Origin: Lysobacter enzymogenes
Lineage (GTDB): Bacteria > Pseudomonadota > Gammaproteobacteria > Xanthomonadales > Xanthomonadaceae
Length of the DNA stretch: 64,000 bases
Direction: 5' to 3'
NCBI RefSeq assembly: GCF_017355525.1
Contig: NZ_CP067395.1
Coordinates: forward strand, 3,751,001 to 3,815,000
Below the pieces are notes generated by a model. The model saw only the letters and a list, made by a program, of their open reading frames with translations, searched no databases and was not told where the DNA came from. Of the stretch, positions 36,070 through 45,727 are shown piece by piece; the stretch's first letter is position 1; every line of letters starts with the position of its first letter. Position numbers and translations under genes: made by a program.

Positions 36070-36788
36070 CCGCGTCGCGGCCGCGGCCGTTCGGCCGCGC
36101 TGCGACGTCGCTGCCTCTCGCCCTGCTCCTGCTCGCCGGCGGCGCCGGCGCGCAGGCGCCGTTGCCGTCGGCGGCGCCCGCGACCGCCGCGCCGCTGCCG
36201 GCGCCGGGCCCGCGCGTGGTCGCGCAGACCGGCTTCGATCCGCTCCACACCCGTTTCAGCTTCGAACTGCGCACCCGCTGGGGCCAGAAGGTCGGCGGCG
36301 AGTTCCCGCGCTACGACGGCGAGGTCAGCGTGCTCGCCGACGGCCGCCATCAGGTCCGCATCCGCCTGGCCACCGGCGCGGTCGTGGTCGGCGATTCCGA
36401 GCGCTACACCCGCATGGCCCGCGGCGATCGCTTCTTCGCCGCCGAGCGTTATCCGTACATCGAATTCCTGTCCGAGCCGCACGCGGCCGACCTGGTCCGC
36501 CAGGGCGGCGCGCTGCGCGGACGGCTGACCCTGCACGGGATCAGCCGCATGGAAACCTTCGTCCTGGCCCCGGCCGCGTGCGCGCGCCCGGGCGAGGACT
36601 GCGACGCGATCGCCCACGGCAGCGTCAGCCGCGACGACTACGCTCTGGACGGATGGCAGTTCGCGTTGGGCGACCGGGTGCGTTTCACCATGCAAGTGCG
36701 CCTGTTATCCACGCAAAATAAGCTTCCCCCGCCGCGGACCCCGCCGTCGCGGCCCCCCGAGACGGTTCCGGCACGGCCGGAGCGCTGA
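36066..36788 (+). CDS. YceI-family exported lipid-binding protein
   Basis: Periplasmic protein of 240 residues with a signal peptide (SLPLALLLLAGGAGAQA, cleavage near 30). The YceI lipocalin-like domain is visible from DPLHTRFSFELRTRWGQKVGGEFPRYDGEV to RFTMQVRL, including DSERYTRMARGDRFFAAERYPYIEFLS, LRGRLTLHGISRMETFVL and HGSVSRDDYAL. YceI proteins bind polyisoprenoid or amide lipids. GTG at 36066 overlaps the sixA stop, indicating coupling. The C-terminus is a Pro-rich tail. The previous start choices in this frame do not give a signal peptide. Confidence 0.88.
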   Translation: MTASRPRPFGRAATSLPLALLLLAGGAGAQAPLPSAAPATAAPLPAPGPRVVAQTGFDPLHTRFSFELRTRWGQKVGGEFPRYDGEVSVLADGRHQVRIRLATGAVVVGDSERYTRMARGDRFFAAERYPYIEFLSEPHAADLVRQGGALRGRLTLHGISRMETFVLAPAACARPGEDCDAIAHGSVSRDDYALDGWQFALGDRVRFTMQVRLLSTQNKLPPPRTPPSRPPETVPARPER

Positions 36789-36836
36789 CCCACCCGCGTT
36801 GCCGCACCGGCGCCGCGACGCCAAGGAGCTGTACCG

Positions 36837-38828
36837 TTGAACCCCGTGTCGCGCGGCCTTGCGGCCCTGCTCGCCCTGTCCCTGTCGGCCTGCGCCTCGC
36901 TGAGCCCGGCCCAGCGCGACCGCGCCAGCGCGATCGCCGCCGCCGCGCGCTCGGCGCAGATCGACTGCCACGGCGAGAACGCCTGCGCCCAGCCCTCGCC
37001 GCTGTACGACCTCGGGGTCAAGGCGCTGGCCGAATCGGCGCCGGAGCGGCCGCGCCACTACACCGTGATCCTCGACCGCGGCCCCGACGCGCTGCTGGCG
37101 CGGATCAACCTGATCCGCAGCGCGCGCCACACCCTGGACCTGCAGACCTACATCTTCGAGGAGGACGACGCCGCGCGCCTGGTCCTGGACGAACTGCTCG
37201 CCGCCGCGCGCCGCGGCGTGCGCGTGCGCCTGCTGATCGACCAGCTCGCGGCGATGCGCCACATCGACACCCTCGCGGCGCTGGCCGGCGCCCACGTCAA
37301 CTTCGAGATCAAGCTGTACAACCCGGTCCTGCACCGCGCCCGCATCACCTACCCGCAGTACGCGCTGGCCGCGGCCTGCTGCTGGCGCCGGCTCAACCAG
37401 CGCATGCACACCAAGCTGCTGCTGGCCGACAGCCAGGTCGGCATTTCCGGCGGGCGCAATTACCAGGACGACTATTACGACTGGGACGACGAGTACAACT
37501 TCCGCGACCGCGACGTGATCGTCGCCGGCCCGGTCGCGCAGGTCATGGGCACCGACTTCCAGGTGTTCTGGAGCGACCGCCGCAGCGTGCCGGTCGAGCG
37601 TCTGGCCGACGTGGGCCAGCGCATCATCGACGACGGCGTGCCGCTGCTGCCGCCGAGCAAGTTCGAACGCCCGCAGCGCGCGCAGGCGATGCGCGAGGCG
37701 GCCGCCGACGACGCCCAGGTGCGCGAGCGGCTGGTCGAACCCGCGATCGCGGTCGGCGCGGTGCGCTACATCTCCGACACTCCGGACAAGCACCGCGAGG
37801 ACGCCGAGAGCAACGCCCTGGCCTCGGACTCGCTGCGCAACCTGATCGCCAATTCGCGCGACGAGGTGCTGCTGCAGACGCCGTACCTGGTGCTGTCCAA
37901 GTCGGCGCAGCAGCTGTTCCGCACCCTGCACGCGCGCCCCGACCGGCCGCGGGTGATCGTCTCGACCAACTCGCTGGCCGCGACCGACGCCTTCATCGCC
38001 TACGCGCTGTCGTACAAGTACAAGCGCCGCTACCTGCGCGAGTTCGGCTTCAACATCTACGAGTACAAGCCGTTCCCGGCCGACGCGCCGATCGACATCG
38101 CCGCGACCGGCGCCGAACTGCCGGCGCTGGGCCTGCCCGGCCTGGCCGAGACCGGCGCGGACGGGCCCGAAGGGCGCGCCGAACCGGGCGACGTCTCCGG
38201 CGCAGGCCTGGCCGAATCGCGCCGGCGCCGCAACGACCCGGACCGCAGCAGCGTGCTCTACCGCCAGCGCTACCGCCAACCGCTGACCCAGGAATACGCG
38301 GCGATGCGCTACGCGCGGCGCCGCACCAACGAACCGGTACCGCTCAAGCGCGCCGGCGTGCGCATCGGCATGCACGCCAAGTCGATGGTGATCGACCAGC
38401 GCATCGGCGTGATCGGCACCCACAACTTCGACCCGCGCGGCGACCACTACAACACCGAGAGCGCGGTGGTGATCGACGATCCGGCGTTCGCCCAGGCGTT
38501 GGCGGCGAGCATCCGCCGCGACATCGCGCCGGAGAATTCGTGGGTGATCGCGCGCCGCGACAAGCCGCCGATCTTCTCCGGGCTGGAGTATTCGATCGCC
38601 AAGATCTCCGAGCACCTGCCGATCTTCGACCTGTGGCCGGTGCGCTACGCCACCAGCTACGAATTCGTGCCCGGGCCGGATTGCCCGAATCCGCTGTTGC
38701 GCACCGATCCGGGATTCCGCGCGTGCTACAAGCCGGTCGGCGATTTCCCCGAGGTCAATCTCGGGGTCAAGAGTCTGACGACGCGGATGTTCACCGCGTT
38801 CGGGGCGGGGTTGGCGCCGATTCTGTAA
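36837..38828 (+). CDS. Phospholipase D-family lipoprotein (cardiolipin synthase-like)
   Basis: Lipoprotein of 663 residues (signal LLALSLSAC, Cys near 19) with two HKD catalytic motifs: HTKLLLAD (His191, Lys193, Asp198) and HAKSMVID (His513, Lys515, Asp520), each followed by the GxxN/THN element. Both half-sites of a phospholipase D fold are present, so it should be able to form the covalent phosphatidyl intermediate; cardiolipin synthase or phospholipase activity are both possible. An insertion of about 80 residues rich in Ala, Gly and Arg (about 420-480) separates the halves. The start is TTG at 36837 with AAGGAG 9 bases before. Being membrane-tethered, it acts outside the cytoplasm. Confidence 0.88.
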   Translation: MNPVSRGLAALLALSLSACASLSPAQRDRASAIAAAARSAQIDCHGENACAQPSPLYDLGVKALAESAPERPRHYTVILDRGPDALLARINLIRSARHTLDLQTYIFEEDDAARLVLDELLAAARRGVRVRLLIDQLAAMRHIDTLAALAGAHVNFEIKLYNPVLHRARITYPQYALAAACCWRRLNQRMHTKLLLADSQVGISGGRNYQDDYYDWDDEYNFRDRDVIVAGPVAQVMGTDFQVFWSDRRSVPVERLADVGQRIIDDGVPLLPPSKFERPQRAQAMREAAADDAQVRERLVEPAIAVGAVRYISDTPDKHREDAESNALASDSLRNLIANSRDEVLLQTPYLVLSKSAQQLFRTLHARPDRPRVIVSTNSLAATDAFIAYALSYKYKRRYLREFGFNIYEYKPFPADAPIDIAATGAELPALGLPGLAETGADGPEGRAEPGDVSGAGLAESRRRRNDPDRSSVLYRQRYRQPLTQEYAAMRYARRRTNEPVPLKRAGVRIGMHAKSMVIDQRIGVIGTHNFDPRGDHYNTESAVVIDDPAFAQALAASIRRDIAPENSWVIARRDKPPIFSGLEYSIAKISEHLPIFDLWPVRYATSYEFVPGPDCPNPLLRTDPGFRACYKPVGDFPEVNLGVKSLTTRMFTAFGAGLAPIL

Positions 38829-38855
38829 CGCGGCGGTCGCGTCGGGTTCGTCGTC

Positions 38856-38955
38856 GTTGCGTTGTCGCGGTCGCAGCTCGCGCAGCTCCTACAGGGGCTG
38901 CGGCCGGTTGCGTGTCCGACTGTAGGAGCGGCGCGAGCCGCGACCGCAACGCTGC
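38856..38955. repeat. Inverted repeat element, family A, copy 2
   Basis: Left arm (38856-38894) GTTGCGTTGTCGCGGTCGC... and right arm (38920-38955, beginning CTGTAGGAGCGGCGCGAGCC) form an imperfect inverted repeat with the same TGTAGGAGC edge as copies 1 and 3. The flanks keep GTTCGTCGTCGTTG and its counterpart CAACTACGACGAAACC. It is between the phospholipase D gene and a convergent gene. Confidence 0.85.
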
Positions 38956-38976
38956 AACTACGACGAAACCACCCGC

Positions 38977-39546
38977 CTAGCGCGAGCGCACCGGCCGATA
39001 CTGCTTGCGATCTCCATACCCCGCGGCCTTCTCGTCCACGTTCGCGCACAAGCGCCCGTCGCACAGGGTCACGTCCGCACGGTTGTAGGCGCGCAGCAAT
39101 TCGGCCGAGATCCGGCTCTGGTCGATATCGGCGCGGTACTGCCACAGCAGCCAGCCGCCGCCGAGCAGCAACAGCAGCACGCTGCCGAACGCGGCGCCGA
39201 CGACTTTCCACACCAGATGCTTGTGCAGCTGCTCCATGCGCTTGAGCTGCCCGGCCAGCGTCTGCGAGCCGTCGTGGAGCAGGCTGCCGGCGTCGCGCAG
39301 ACGTTTTTCGTACGCGCCCACCGGTTCCGACAAACCGCTTTCGAGCTTGCCCATGACCGCCCCGGGCAGCGTGCGCAGGCTGTCGTCGGCCGATTGCCGC
39401 AGCACCCCGGGCACTTGCTGCGCCAGCGCCTGCAGGTGCTCGGCCAAGGCGCGCTGGTGGCGCTCGAGTTCCTCGCAGCGGCGCTCGAACTGTTCCATCA
39501 ACACCGCGGTCTTGCTGATCAGCGCGGTCAGCTCGTCCTGTTGCAT
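38977..39546 (-). CDS. Coiled-coil membrane protein of unknown function
   Basis: Protein of 189 residues. The first 110 residues are charged and helical with a heptad-like pattern (AVLMEQFERRCEELERHQRALAEHLQALAQQ), then one hydrophobic segment (KVVGAAFGSVLLLLLGGGWLLW, about 114-136) and a C-terminal part with ADVTLCDGRLCANVDEKAAGYGDRKQYRPVRSR. I have the impression of similarity to accessory proteins found beside relaxase genes, from the C-terminal pattern, but no mobilization gene is near and I cannot confirm it. It probably forms an oligomer with one membrane span. Confidence 0.65.
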   Translation of the reverse strand: MQQDELTALISKTAVLMEQFERRCEELERHQRALAEHLQALAQQVPGVLRQSADDSLRTLPGAVMGKLESGLSEPVGAYEKRLRDAGSLLHDGSQTLAGQLKRMEQLHKHLVWKVVGAAFGSVLLLLLGGGWLLWQYRADIDQSRISAELLRAYNRADVTLCDGRLCANVDEKAAGYGDRKQYRPVRSR

Positions 39547-39947
39547 CGTGACTCTCCCTGCTTGAGCGCGGCCCGTCGACCGCAGGCTCGCGATGACGGA
39601 GCAGCCGGTCCGGCCGCAACCGGTCCGAGCCTACGCGAGCGTTCGCGCCCGCGGCAACGCGGCGCGGCGCCCGGCCGAAGTGCGTTGCCGGCCCGGGCTG
39701 GCGCCGCCGCAGTCACACCCGCGCCGGCGCCGCCGTCTAGGTCGTCAGTCATGGCAACCCCGGCCGCCCCGGGCTCATCCATATCCTCGAACCCGGTAGA
39801 TGCAGCCCCGCCGGCCAGCCCCCAGAACCGCACGGGGCATGACTAAAGGGGGATATGACTTCCAGCACATACCGATTTCTGCACAGGTGTTGTACTTTAC
39901 CAACACACCGAAGCACTACCACCCCACGACACACCAAGGACCCGACC
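39547..39947. other. 400-base divergent region upstream of the small 61-residue protein
   Basis: No gene is visible here. The part just before the small protein (about 39841-39925) is markedly more AT-rich than its surroundings and contains a dyad GTGTTG (39887-39892) with CAACAC (39901-39906), 8 bases apart, a possible regulatory site. A promoter is expected here but I could not assign hexamers with confidence. Confidence 0.45.
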
Positions 39948-40133
39948 ATGAACGCCTCCAACGCCCGCACCCAGACCGCCGCCCCGACCGCCAAGACCCC
40001 GGCCGCCAACGCCCCGGTCCGCCACGTCCACCGCCAGCGCGACTTCGGCGTCGGCTACGGCAACTCCAGCGGCTACGCCAGCAACCGCAGCTACGCCAGC
40101 AACTGGGTCCAGCCGCGCTTCCGCTTCGCCTGA
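39948..40133 (+). CDS. Small 61-residue Gly/Tyr/Asn/Ser-rich protein
   Basis: Short gene of 61 residues. The first half is Ala/Thr/Pro-rich (NASNARTQTAAPTAKTPAAN), the middle is basic (VRHVHRQRDF), and the end holds GVGYGNSSGYASNRSYASNW with a repeated YASN element. ATG at 39948 follows CAAGGACCCGACC. Reasons to believe it is a real gene: a ribosome binding site, an AT-rich upstream region, a terminator-like hairpin downstream and a biased but regular composition. I recall a vaguely similar C-terminus in Xanthomonadaceae hypothetical proteins but cannot name a family. Confidence 0.6.
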   Translation: MNASNARTQTAAPTAKTPAANAPVRHVHRQRDFGVGYGNSSGYASNRSYASNWVQPRFRFA

Positions 40134-40177
40134 TCGCAGCATGGCGTCCCTGGTCCGGTCGGCCACGCTTCCCTGGT

Positions 40178-40243
40178 CCGGATCGGCGCACTGAGCGCTC
40201 CCTTTTCCCAAAAGTCCCAGCGCGCGCCGATCCGGCCTCTTTT
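40178..40243 (+). terminator. Long hairpin terminator after the small protein
   Basis: CCGGATCGGCGC (40178-40189) pairs exactly with GCGCCGATCCGG (40224-40235), followed by CCTCTTTT. The loop of 34 bases contains its own CTTTT/AAAAG pairing. It supports a separate short transcript for the 61-residue gene. Confidence 0.7.
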
Positions 40244-40365
40244 GCCCCGCCCGAACCGAACTGCGTTCCGCCCGAAGCCGTTGCCACCGCCGTAACCGCT
40301 GTTCCCCGGCGCAAGCCGACACGTCCCGGCTGGTCCGGTCGCCGTCCCGCCGCTATCGTTCTGCG

Positions 40366-40845
40366 ATGAGCGCATCGGACCCGACCAGCCCCGCGGCCCC
40401 GGCCGCCACTCCGCCGGCAGCCAAACCGCTGTTCCGCGGCACCACCACCGTCGACGACCTCAACCGGCTCTCGCGCAACACCGCGATGGAGCCTTTGGGC
40501 ATCGCCTTCACCGAAATCGGCCCCGATTACGTGCGCGGCACCATGCCGGTCGACGCGCGCACCCACCAGCCCTACGGCCTGCTGCACGGCGGCGCCTCGG
40601 TGCTGCTGGCCGAAACCCTCGGCAGCAGCGCCGGCAACCTGTGCTGCCCGGACGGCAAGGTCTGCGTCGGCATCGAGATCAACGCCAACCACGTGCGCGG
40701 CGTGCGCCAAGGCACGGTCACCGGCACCGCCCGGCCGATCCACGTCGGCGCCAGCACCCAGGTCTGGGAAATCCGCATCGAGGACGAGGCCGGCCGCCTG
40801 GCCTGCATCTCGCGCCTGACCCTGGCCGTGGTACCCAAGGCCTGA
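40366..40845 (+). CDS. PaaI/YdiI-type hotdog thioesterase
   Basis: Cytoplasmic thioesterase of 159 residues. After a Pro/Ala-rich leader comes the hotdog domain with ITDI-like FTEIGPDYVRGTMPVDARTHQPYGLLHGGASVLLAETLGSSAGNL, which holds the catalytic Glu of the MenI/PaaI group in LLAETLGS, and GIEINANHVRGVRQGTVTGTARPIHVGASTQVWEIRIEDEAG. It hydrolyses an acyl-CoA; YdiI/MenI acts on 1,4-dihydroxy-2-naphthoyl-CoA, but the substrate here is not determined. It precedes the LacI gene by 25 bases on the same strand. Confidence 0.9.
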   Translation: MSASDPTSPAAPAATPPAAKPLFRGTTTVDDLNRLSRNTAMEPLGIAFTEIGPDYVRGTMPVDARTHQPYGLLHGGASVLLAETLGSSAGNLCCPDGKVCVGIEINANHVRGVRQGTVTGTARPIHVGASTQVWEIRIEDEAGRLACISRLTLAVVPKA

Positions 40846-40870
40846 AGCGGCGAGTAGGCTAAAGCCCCGC

Positions 40871-41959
40871 GTGGCGCGCACGACGCGCCCGCACCGCGCT
40901 CACCGCCGAGGCCCCGTGCGCCGACCCACCATCAAAGATGTCGCCGAACTCGCCCAGGTCTCGCTGAAGACCGTCTCGCGGGTCATCAACGACGAGTCCG
41001 GCGTGCGCGCCCGCACCCGCGCGCGGGTGCACGAGGCGATCGCCGAACTCGAATACCGCCCCGACCCGTCCGCGCGCAGCCTGCGCAGCGCCCAGCCGTA
41101 TGCGCTCGGCGTGGTCTACGACAACCCGAACCCGTACTACATCATCAGCGTGCAGAACGGCGTGCTCGCCGCCTGCCGCGAAACCGGCTACGGCCTGCAG
41201 ATCCATCCCTGCGATTCGTCCTCGCCGCTGCTGGCCGCCGACCTGATCGACCTGGTCCAGGGCGCGCGCCTGGCCGGCCTGGTGCTGGCGCCGCCGATGT
41301 CCGAGCGCATGGAGCTGGTCAGCGAACTGACCGCGCACGGGATCAAGCTGGTGCGCATCGTCTCGGCCGCCGAAGACCCGCGCGACGGCGCGCCGTGCGT
41401 GTGGGTCGACGACCGCGACGCCGCCTACGACATCACCGAACACCTGATCCAGCTCGGCCACCAGCGCATCGGCTTCCTGTGGGGCGGCAAGTCGCACCGT
41501 TCCAGTTGGGAGCGCTACAAAGGCTATGCGCAGGCGCTGACCGACTACGGCATCGGCGAAGACGAGAATCTGGTCCTGCCCGGCGACTATTCGTTCGACG
41601 ACGGCTTCCGCGGCGCGCGCCGCCTGTTCGCCCTGCCCGACCGGCCGACCGCGATCTTCGGCAGCAACGACGAAATCGCCGCCGGCGTGCTCGCGGCGGC
41701 GAAGTCCTCGGGCATGCACGTGCCTTACGACCTGTCGATCGCCGGCTTCGAGGACAGCCCGTTTTCCAAGCAGTCGTGGCCGACGCTGACGACCGCGCGG
41801 CAGGCGACCGAAGAAATCGCGCGACACGCCGCGTACCGCCTGATCGCCGAACTGCGGCGCGAGAGCGACACCCAGCTGGAGCCGCCGGCGAACGAAGGCT
41901 TCAGCCCGATCCTGGTGGTGCGCGGGTCGACTGCGCCGCCGCGGCCGGCGCAGGCGTAG
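40871..41959 (+). CDS. LacI-family transcriptional regulator
   Basis: Regulator of 362 residues. The N-terminal HTH is clear (RRPTIKDVAELAQVSLKTVSRVINDESGVRARTRARVHEAIAELEYRPDPSARSLR) and a sugar-binding periplasmic-binding-protein-like domain follows (from YALGVVYDNPNPYYIISVQNGV, with IFGSNDEIAAGVLAAAK). GTG at 40871 gives a 15-residue basic leader; GTG at 40916 would start just before RRPTIKD. It converges on the eda-edd-zwf run. By position it may control the Entner-Doudoroff genes or, as NagR does in Xanthomonas, the GlcNAc genes; central-CG palindromes at 11263 and 48084 are candidate sites. Confidence 0.9.
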   Translation: MARTTRPHRAHRRGPVRRPTIKDVAELAQVSLKTVSRVINDESGVRARTRARVHEAIAELEYRPDPSARSLRSAQPYALGVVYDNPNPYYIISVQNGVLAACRETGYGLQIHPCDSSSPLLAADLIDLVQGARLAGLVLAPPMSERMELVSELTAHGIKLVRIVSAAEDPRDGAPCVWVDDRDAAYDITEHLIQLGHQRIGFLWGGKSHRSSWERYKGYAQALTDYGIGEDENLVLPGDYSFDDGFRGARRLFALPDRPTAIFGSNDEIAAGVLAAAKSSGMHVPYDLSIAGFEDSPFSKQSWPTLTTARQATEEIARHAAYRLIAELRRESDTQLEPPANEGFSPILVVRGSTAPPRPAQA

Positions 41960-41975
41960 CCGCCTGCATTCCGGT

Positions 41976-42091
41976 CCCCTCTCCCGCTTGCAGGAGAGGG
42001 TTAGGGTGAGGGCAAATGCGACTTCAATGCCTGCGCGGGTGCGGACGCAGCGCGTGCCCTCCGCCGGCCCTCTCCCGCAAGCGGGAGAGGG
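41976..42091. repeat. Palindromic repeat pair, family C
   Basis: Two small palindromes, CCCCTCTCCCGCTTG-CAGGAGAGGG (41976-42000) followed by TTAGGGTGAGGG, and CCCTCTCCCGCAAGCGGGAG (42068-42087, stem continuing to 42091), form an inverted pair around 67 bases. The type is widespread in Xanthomonadaceae by my recollection. Lying between convergent lacI and eda, it may act as a two-way terminator. Confidence 0.75.
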
Positions 42092-42099
42092 AGCAAAGC

Positions 42100-42744
42100 T
42101 CATTTCAGCGCCGCCGCCTCGCGCGCCAACGCCTCGACCTGGGCCCAATCCCCCGCCTTCACCGCCGCCGCCGGCGCCACCCACGAGCCGCCGACGCACG
42201 GCACGTTCGCCAGCGCCAGGTACTCGCGCGCGTTGTTCGCGCCGATGCCGCCGGTGGCGCAGAACCGCAGCTCCGGCAGCGGGCCGCCGAGCGACTTCAG
42301 CGCGGTCGCGCCGCCGATCGATTCGGCCGGGAAGAACTTGAGCTGGGTGTAGCCGTGTTCGAGCAACGCCATCGCTTCCGACGCGGTGGCCGCGCCCGGC
42401 AGCCACGGCAGATCGATCTCGCGCGCCGCGGCGATCAGCCCCGGCGAACTGCCCGGCGACACCGCGAAGGTCGCGCCGGCCTTCAACGCATCGACGAAAT
42501 CCTGCGGCCGCCGCACGCTGCCGACGCCGACCGCGGCGCCTTCGACTTCCGCGGCGATCGCCCGCACCGCCTCCATCGCGACCGGCGTGCGCAGCGTCAC
42601 TTCGATCGCCGGCAAGCCGCCGGCGACCAGCGCGCGCGCCAGCGGCACCGCATGGCTGAGGTCGTCGATCACCAGCACCGGCACCACCGGCGCCAGCGCC
42701 AGCACCGCGCCGACGCGCTTTTGCAGATCCTGCATCGCAGTCAT
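42100..42744 (-). CDS. eda: 2-keto-3-deoxy-6-phosphogluconate aldolase
   Basis: Class I aldolase of 214 residues that splits KDPG into pyruvate and glyceraldehyde 3-phosphate, the last step of the Entner-Doudoroff pathway. The general base Glu48 is in AIEVTLRT and the Schiff-base Lys136 in [23 protein letters not shown] corresponds to the substrate-binding GAGTVLNPxQ of the family, and RFCATGGI to the phosphate site. It is the last gene of the zwf-pgl-edd-HAD-eda run, 22 bases after the HAD gene. Confidence 0.95.
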   Translation of the reverse strand: MTAMQDLQKRVGAVLALAPVVPVLVIDDLSHAVPLARALVAGGLPAIEVTLRTPVAMEAVRAIAAEVEGAAVGVGSVRRPQDFVDALKAGATFAVSPGSSPGLIAAAREIDLPWLPGAATASEAMALLEHGYTQLKFFPAESIGGATALKSLGGPLPELRFCATGGIGANNAREYLALANVPCVGGSWVAPAAAVKAGDWAQVEALAREAAALK

Positions 42745-42766
42745 TGTTCGGTTCCCAGAAAAATAA

Positions 42767-43447
42767 TCAGGCGCGCGCGGCGACTTCGTCGATGTGCTTG
42801 AGCAGGTCGGCCGGGTCTTCGTAGACGCGGAAGCCGCCGGCGCGTTCGAGTTCGTCCTGGCCGTAGCCGCCGGACAGCAGGCCGACGCCGAGCGCGCGGG
42901 CGCGGCGCGCGGCGAGCAGGTCCCAGATGCTGTCGCCGACCACGACCGAATGCTCGATGTCGGCGCCGAGCTTGTCGGCGGCGGCGAGGAACAGGTCCGG
43001 ATCGGGCTTGGCGTAGCGCACCATGTCGCGGGTGATCACCACGTTGCGCTCGGGGTCGACGCCGAGCGCGACCAGGTTGTGGCGCGCGGTTTCCATGCGG
43101 CCGCTGGTGGCGATGGCCCAGGGAATTTCGTTTTCGGTCAGGTACGCGAGCAGTTCGACCGCGCCCGGCAGCGGCCGGATCTGCGTCGCCTGCGCGGCGT
43201 AGGCCTGCGCGTGCAGCTTGTGCAGGCGCTCCACGCGCTCGGGTGTGATGTCGATTCCGGTCTCGCGCAGCAGGATGTTGGTGAACAAGCCGCCGCTCAT
43301 GCCGATCTTGCGGTGGATGCGCCACACCGACAGCGGGATGCCGTCGGCGTCGAGCGCTTGTTTCCAGGCCAGGACGTGTTGGTAGACGCTGTCGACCAGG
43401 GTGCCGTCGAGGTCGAACAGGAAGGTGGTGCGGATCGGGGCGGGCAT
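42767..43447 (-). CDS. HAD-family phosphatase in the Entner-Doudoroff run
   Basis: Haloacid-dehalogenase-type hydrolase of 226 residues, subfamily IA. Motif I is DLDGTLVDS with nucleophile Asp12 and Asp14, motif II is the Ser/Thr in AIATSGR, the Lys of motif III is in YAKPDPDLF, and motif IV is VVGDSIWD. Its substrate is not visible; a phosphorylated sugar or glycolytic by-product is likely given its place between edd and eda. It begins 180 bases after edd across a family B repeat and ends 22 bases before eda. Confidence 0.88.
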   Translation of the reverse strand: MPAPIRTTFLFDLDGTLVDSVYQHVLAWKQALDADGIPLSVWRIHRKIGMSGGLFTNILLRETGIDITPERVERLHKLHAQAYAAQATQIRPLPGAVELLAYLTENEIPWAIATSGRMETARHNLVALGVDPERNVVITRDMVRYAKPDPDLFLAAADKLGADIEHSVVVGDSIWDLLAARRARALGVGLLSGGYGQDELERAGGFRVYEDPADLLKHIDEVAARA

Positions 43448-43498
43448 GGCGCTGCCTTTTGGAATTCGGAAGTTGGGGGCGATGCAGTTCTTACCTAC

Positions 43499-43583
43499 CG
43501 TCATTCCCGCGAAAGCGGGAATCCAGAGACTTCAGAGTCATGTCGCGATGAAGCCCTGGGTTCCCGCTTTCGCGGGAACGACG
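43499..43583. repeat. 85-bp family B palindromic repeat, copy 4
   Basis: It begins CGTCATTCCCGCGAAAGCGG and ends CGCTTTCGCGGGAACGACG, 85 bases like copies 1 and 2, with the shared interior ATCCAGAGACTTCAGAG and AAGCCCTGGG. It sits between edd and the HAD gene, inside an apparent operon. Confidence 0.88.
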
Positions 43584-43626
43584 GTCGGGGCAGCGCGGCG
43601 CGATCAACACCGCACCGCCCTCGCAA

Positions 43627-45459
<1,833 letters not shown>

Positions 45460-45519
45460 TTGAACCTTGCTCGATGCGGGGCGCCGGCATCGGCGCCTGG
45501 CCGGTGACTCGAAAAACGA

Positions 45520-45671
45520 GACTCCCCTAAAAAAGGGAGAGAGGGGGGATTTGCTCTTCCTACACCTTCCGGAGAAGCACCGGCAAAAGCAAATCCCCCC
45601 GCGTCCGCGGTGCGGACGCCGCCCCGGCGACGGGGCGACAGCAAAAGCCTTAACTGGGAGGGGAGGGAGTC
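45520..45671. repeat. 150-bp foldback repeat, family D
   Basis: The outer ends GACTCCCCT (45520-45528) and AGGGGAGGGAGTC (45659-45671) are complementary, and inside them GGGGGGATTTGCTCTTCC pairs with GCAAAAGCAAATCCCCCC (about 45545 and 45583). It lies between pgl and edd and could reduce read-through. I recall similar GGGGGATTTGC units in Xanthomonadaceae; only one is seen here. Confidence 0.65.
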
Positions 45672-45727
45672 AGGGCTTGGCTGTCTGCGGAACCCAAAAC
45701 GACGCGGGTTCCAAATAATCGTGCGGG

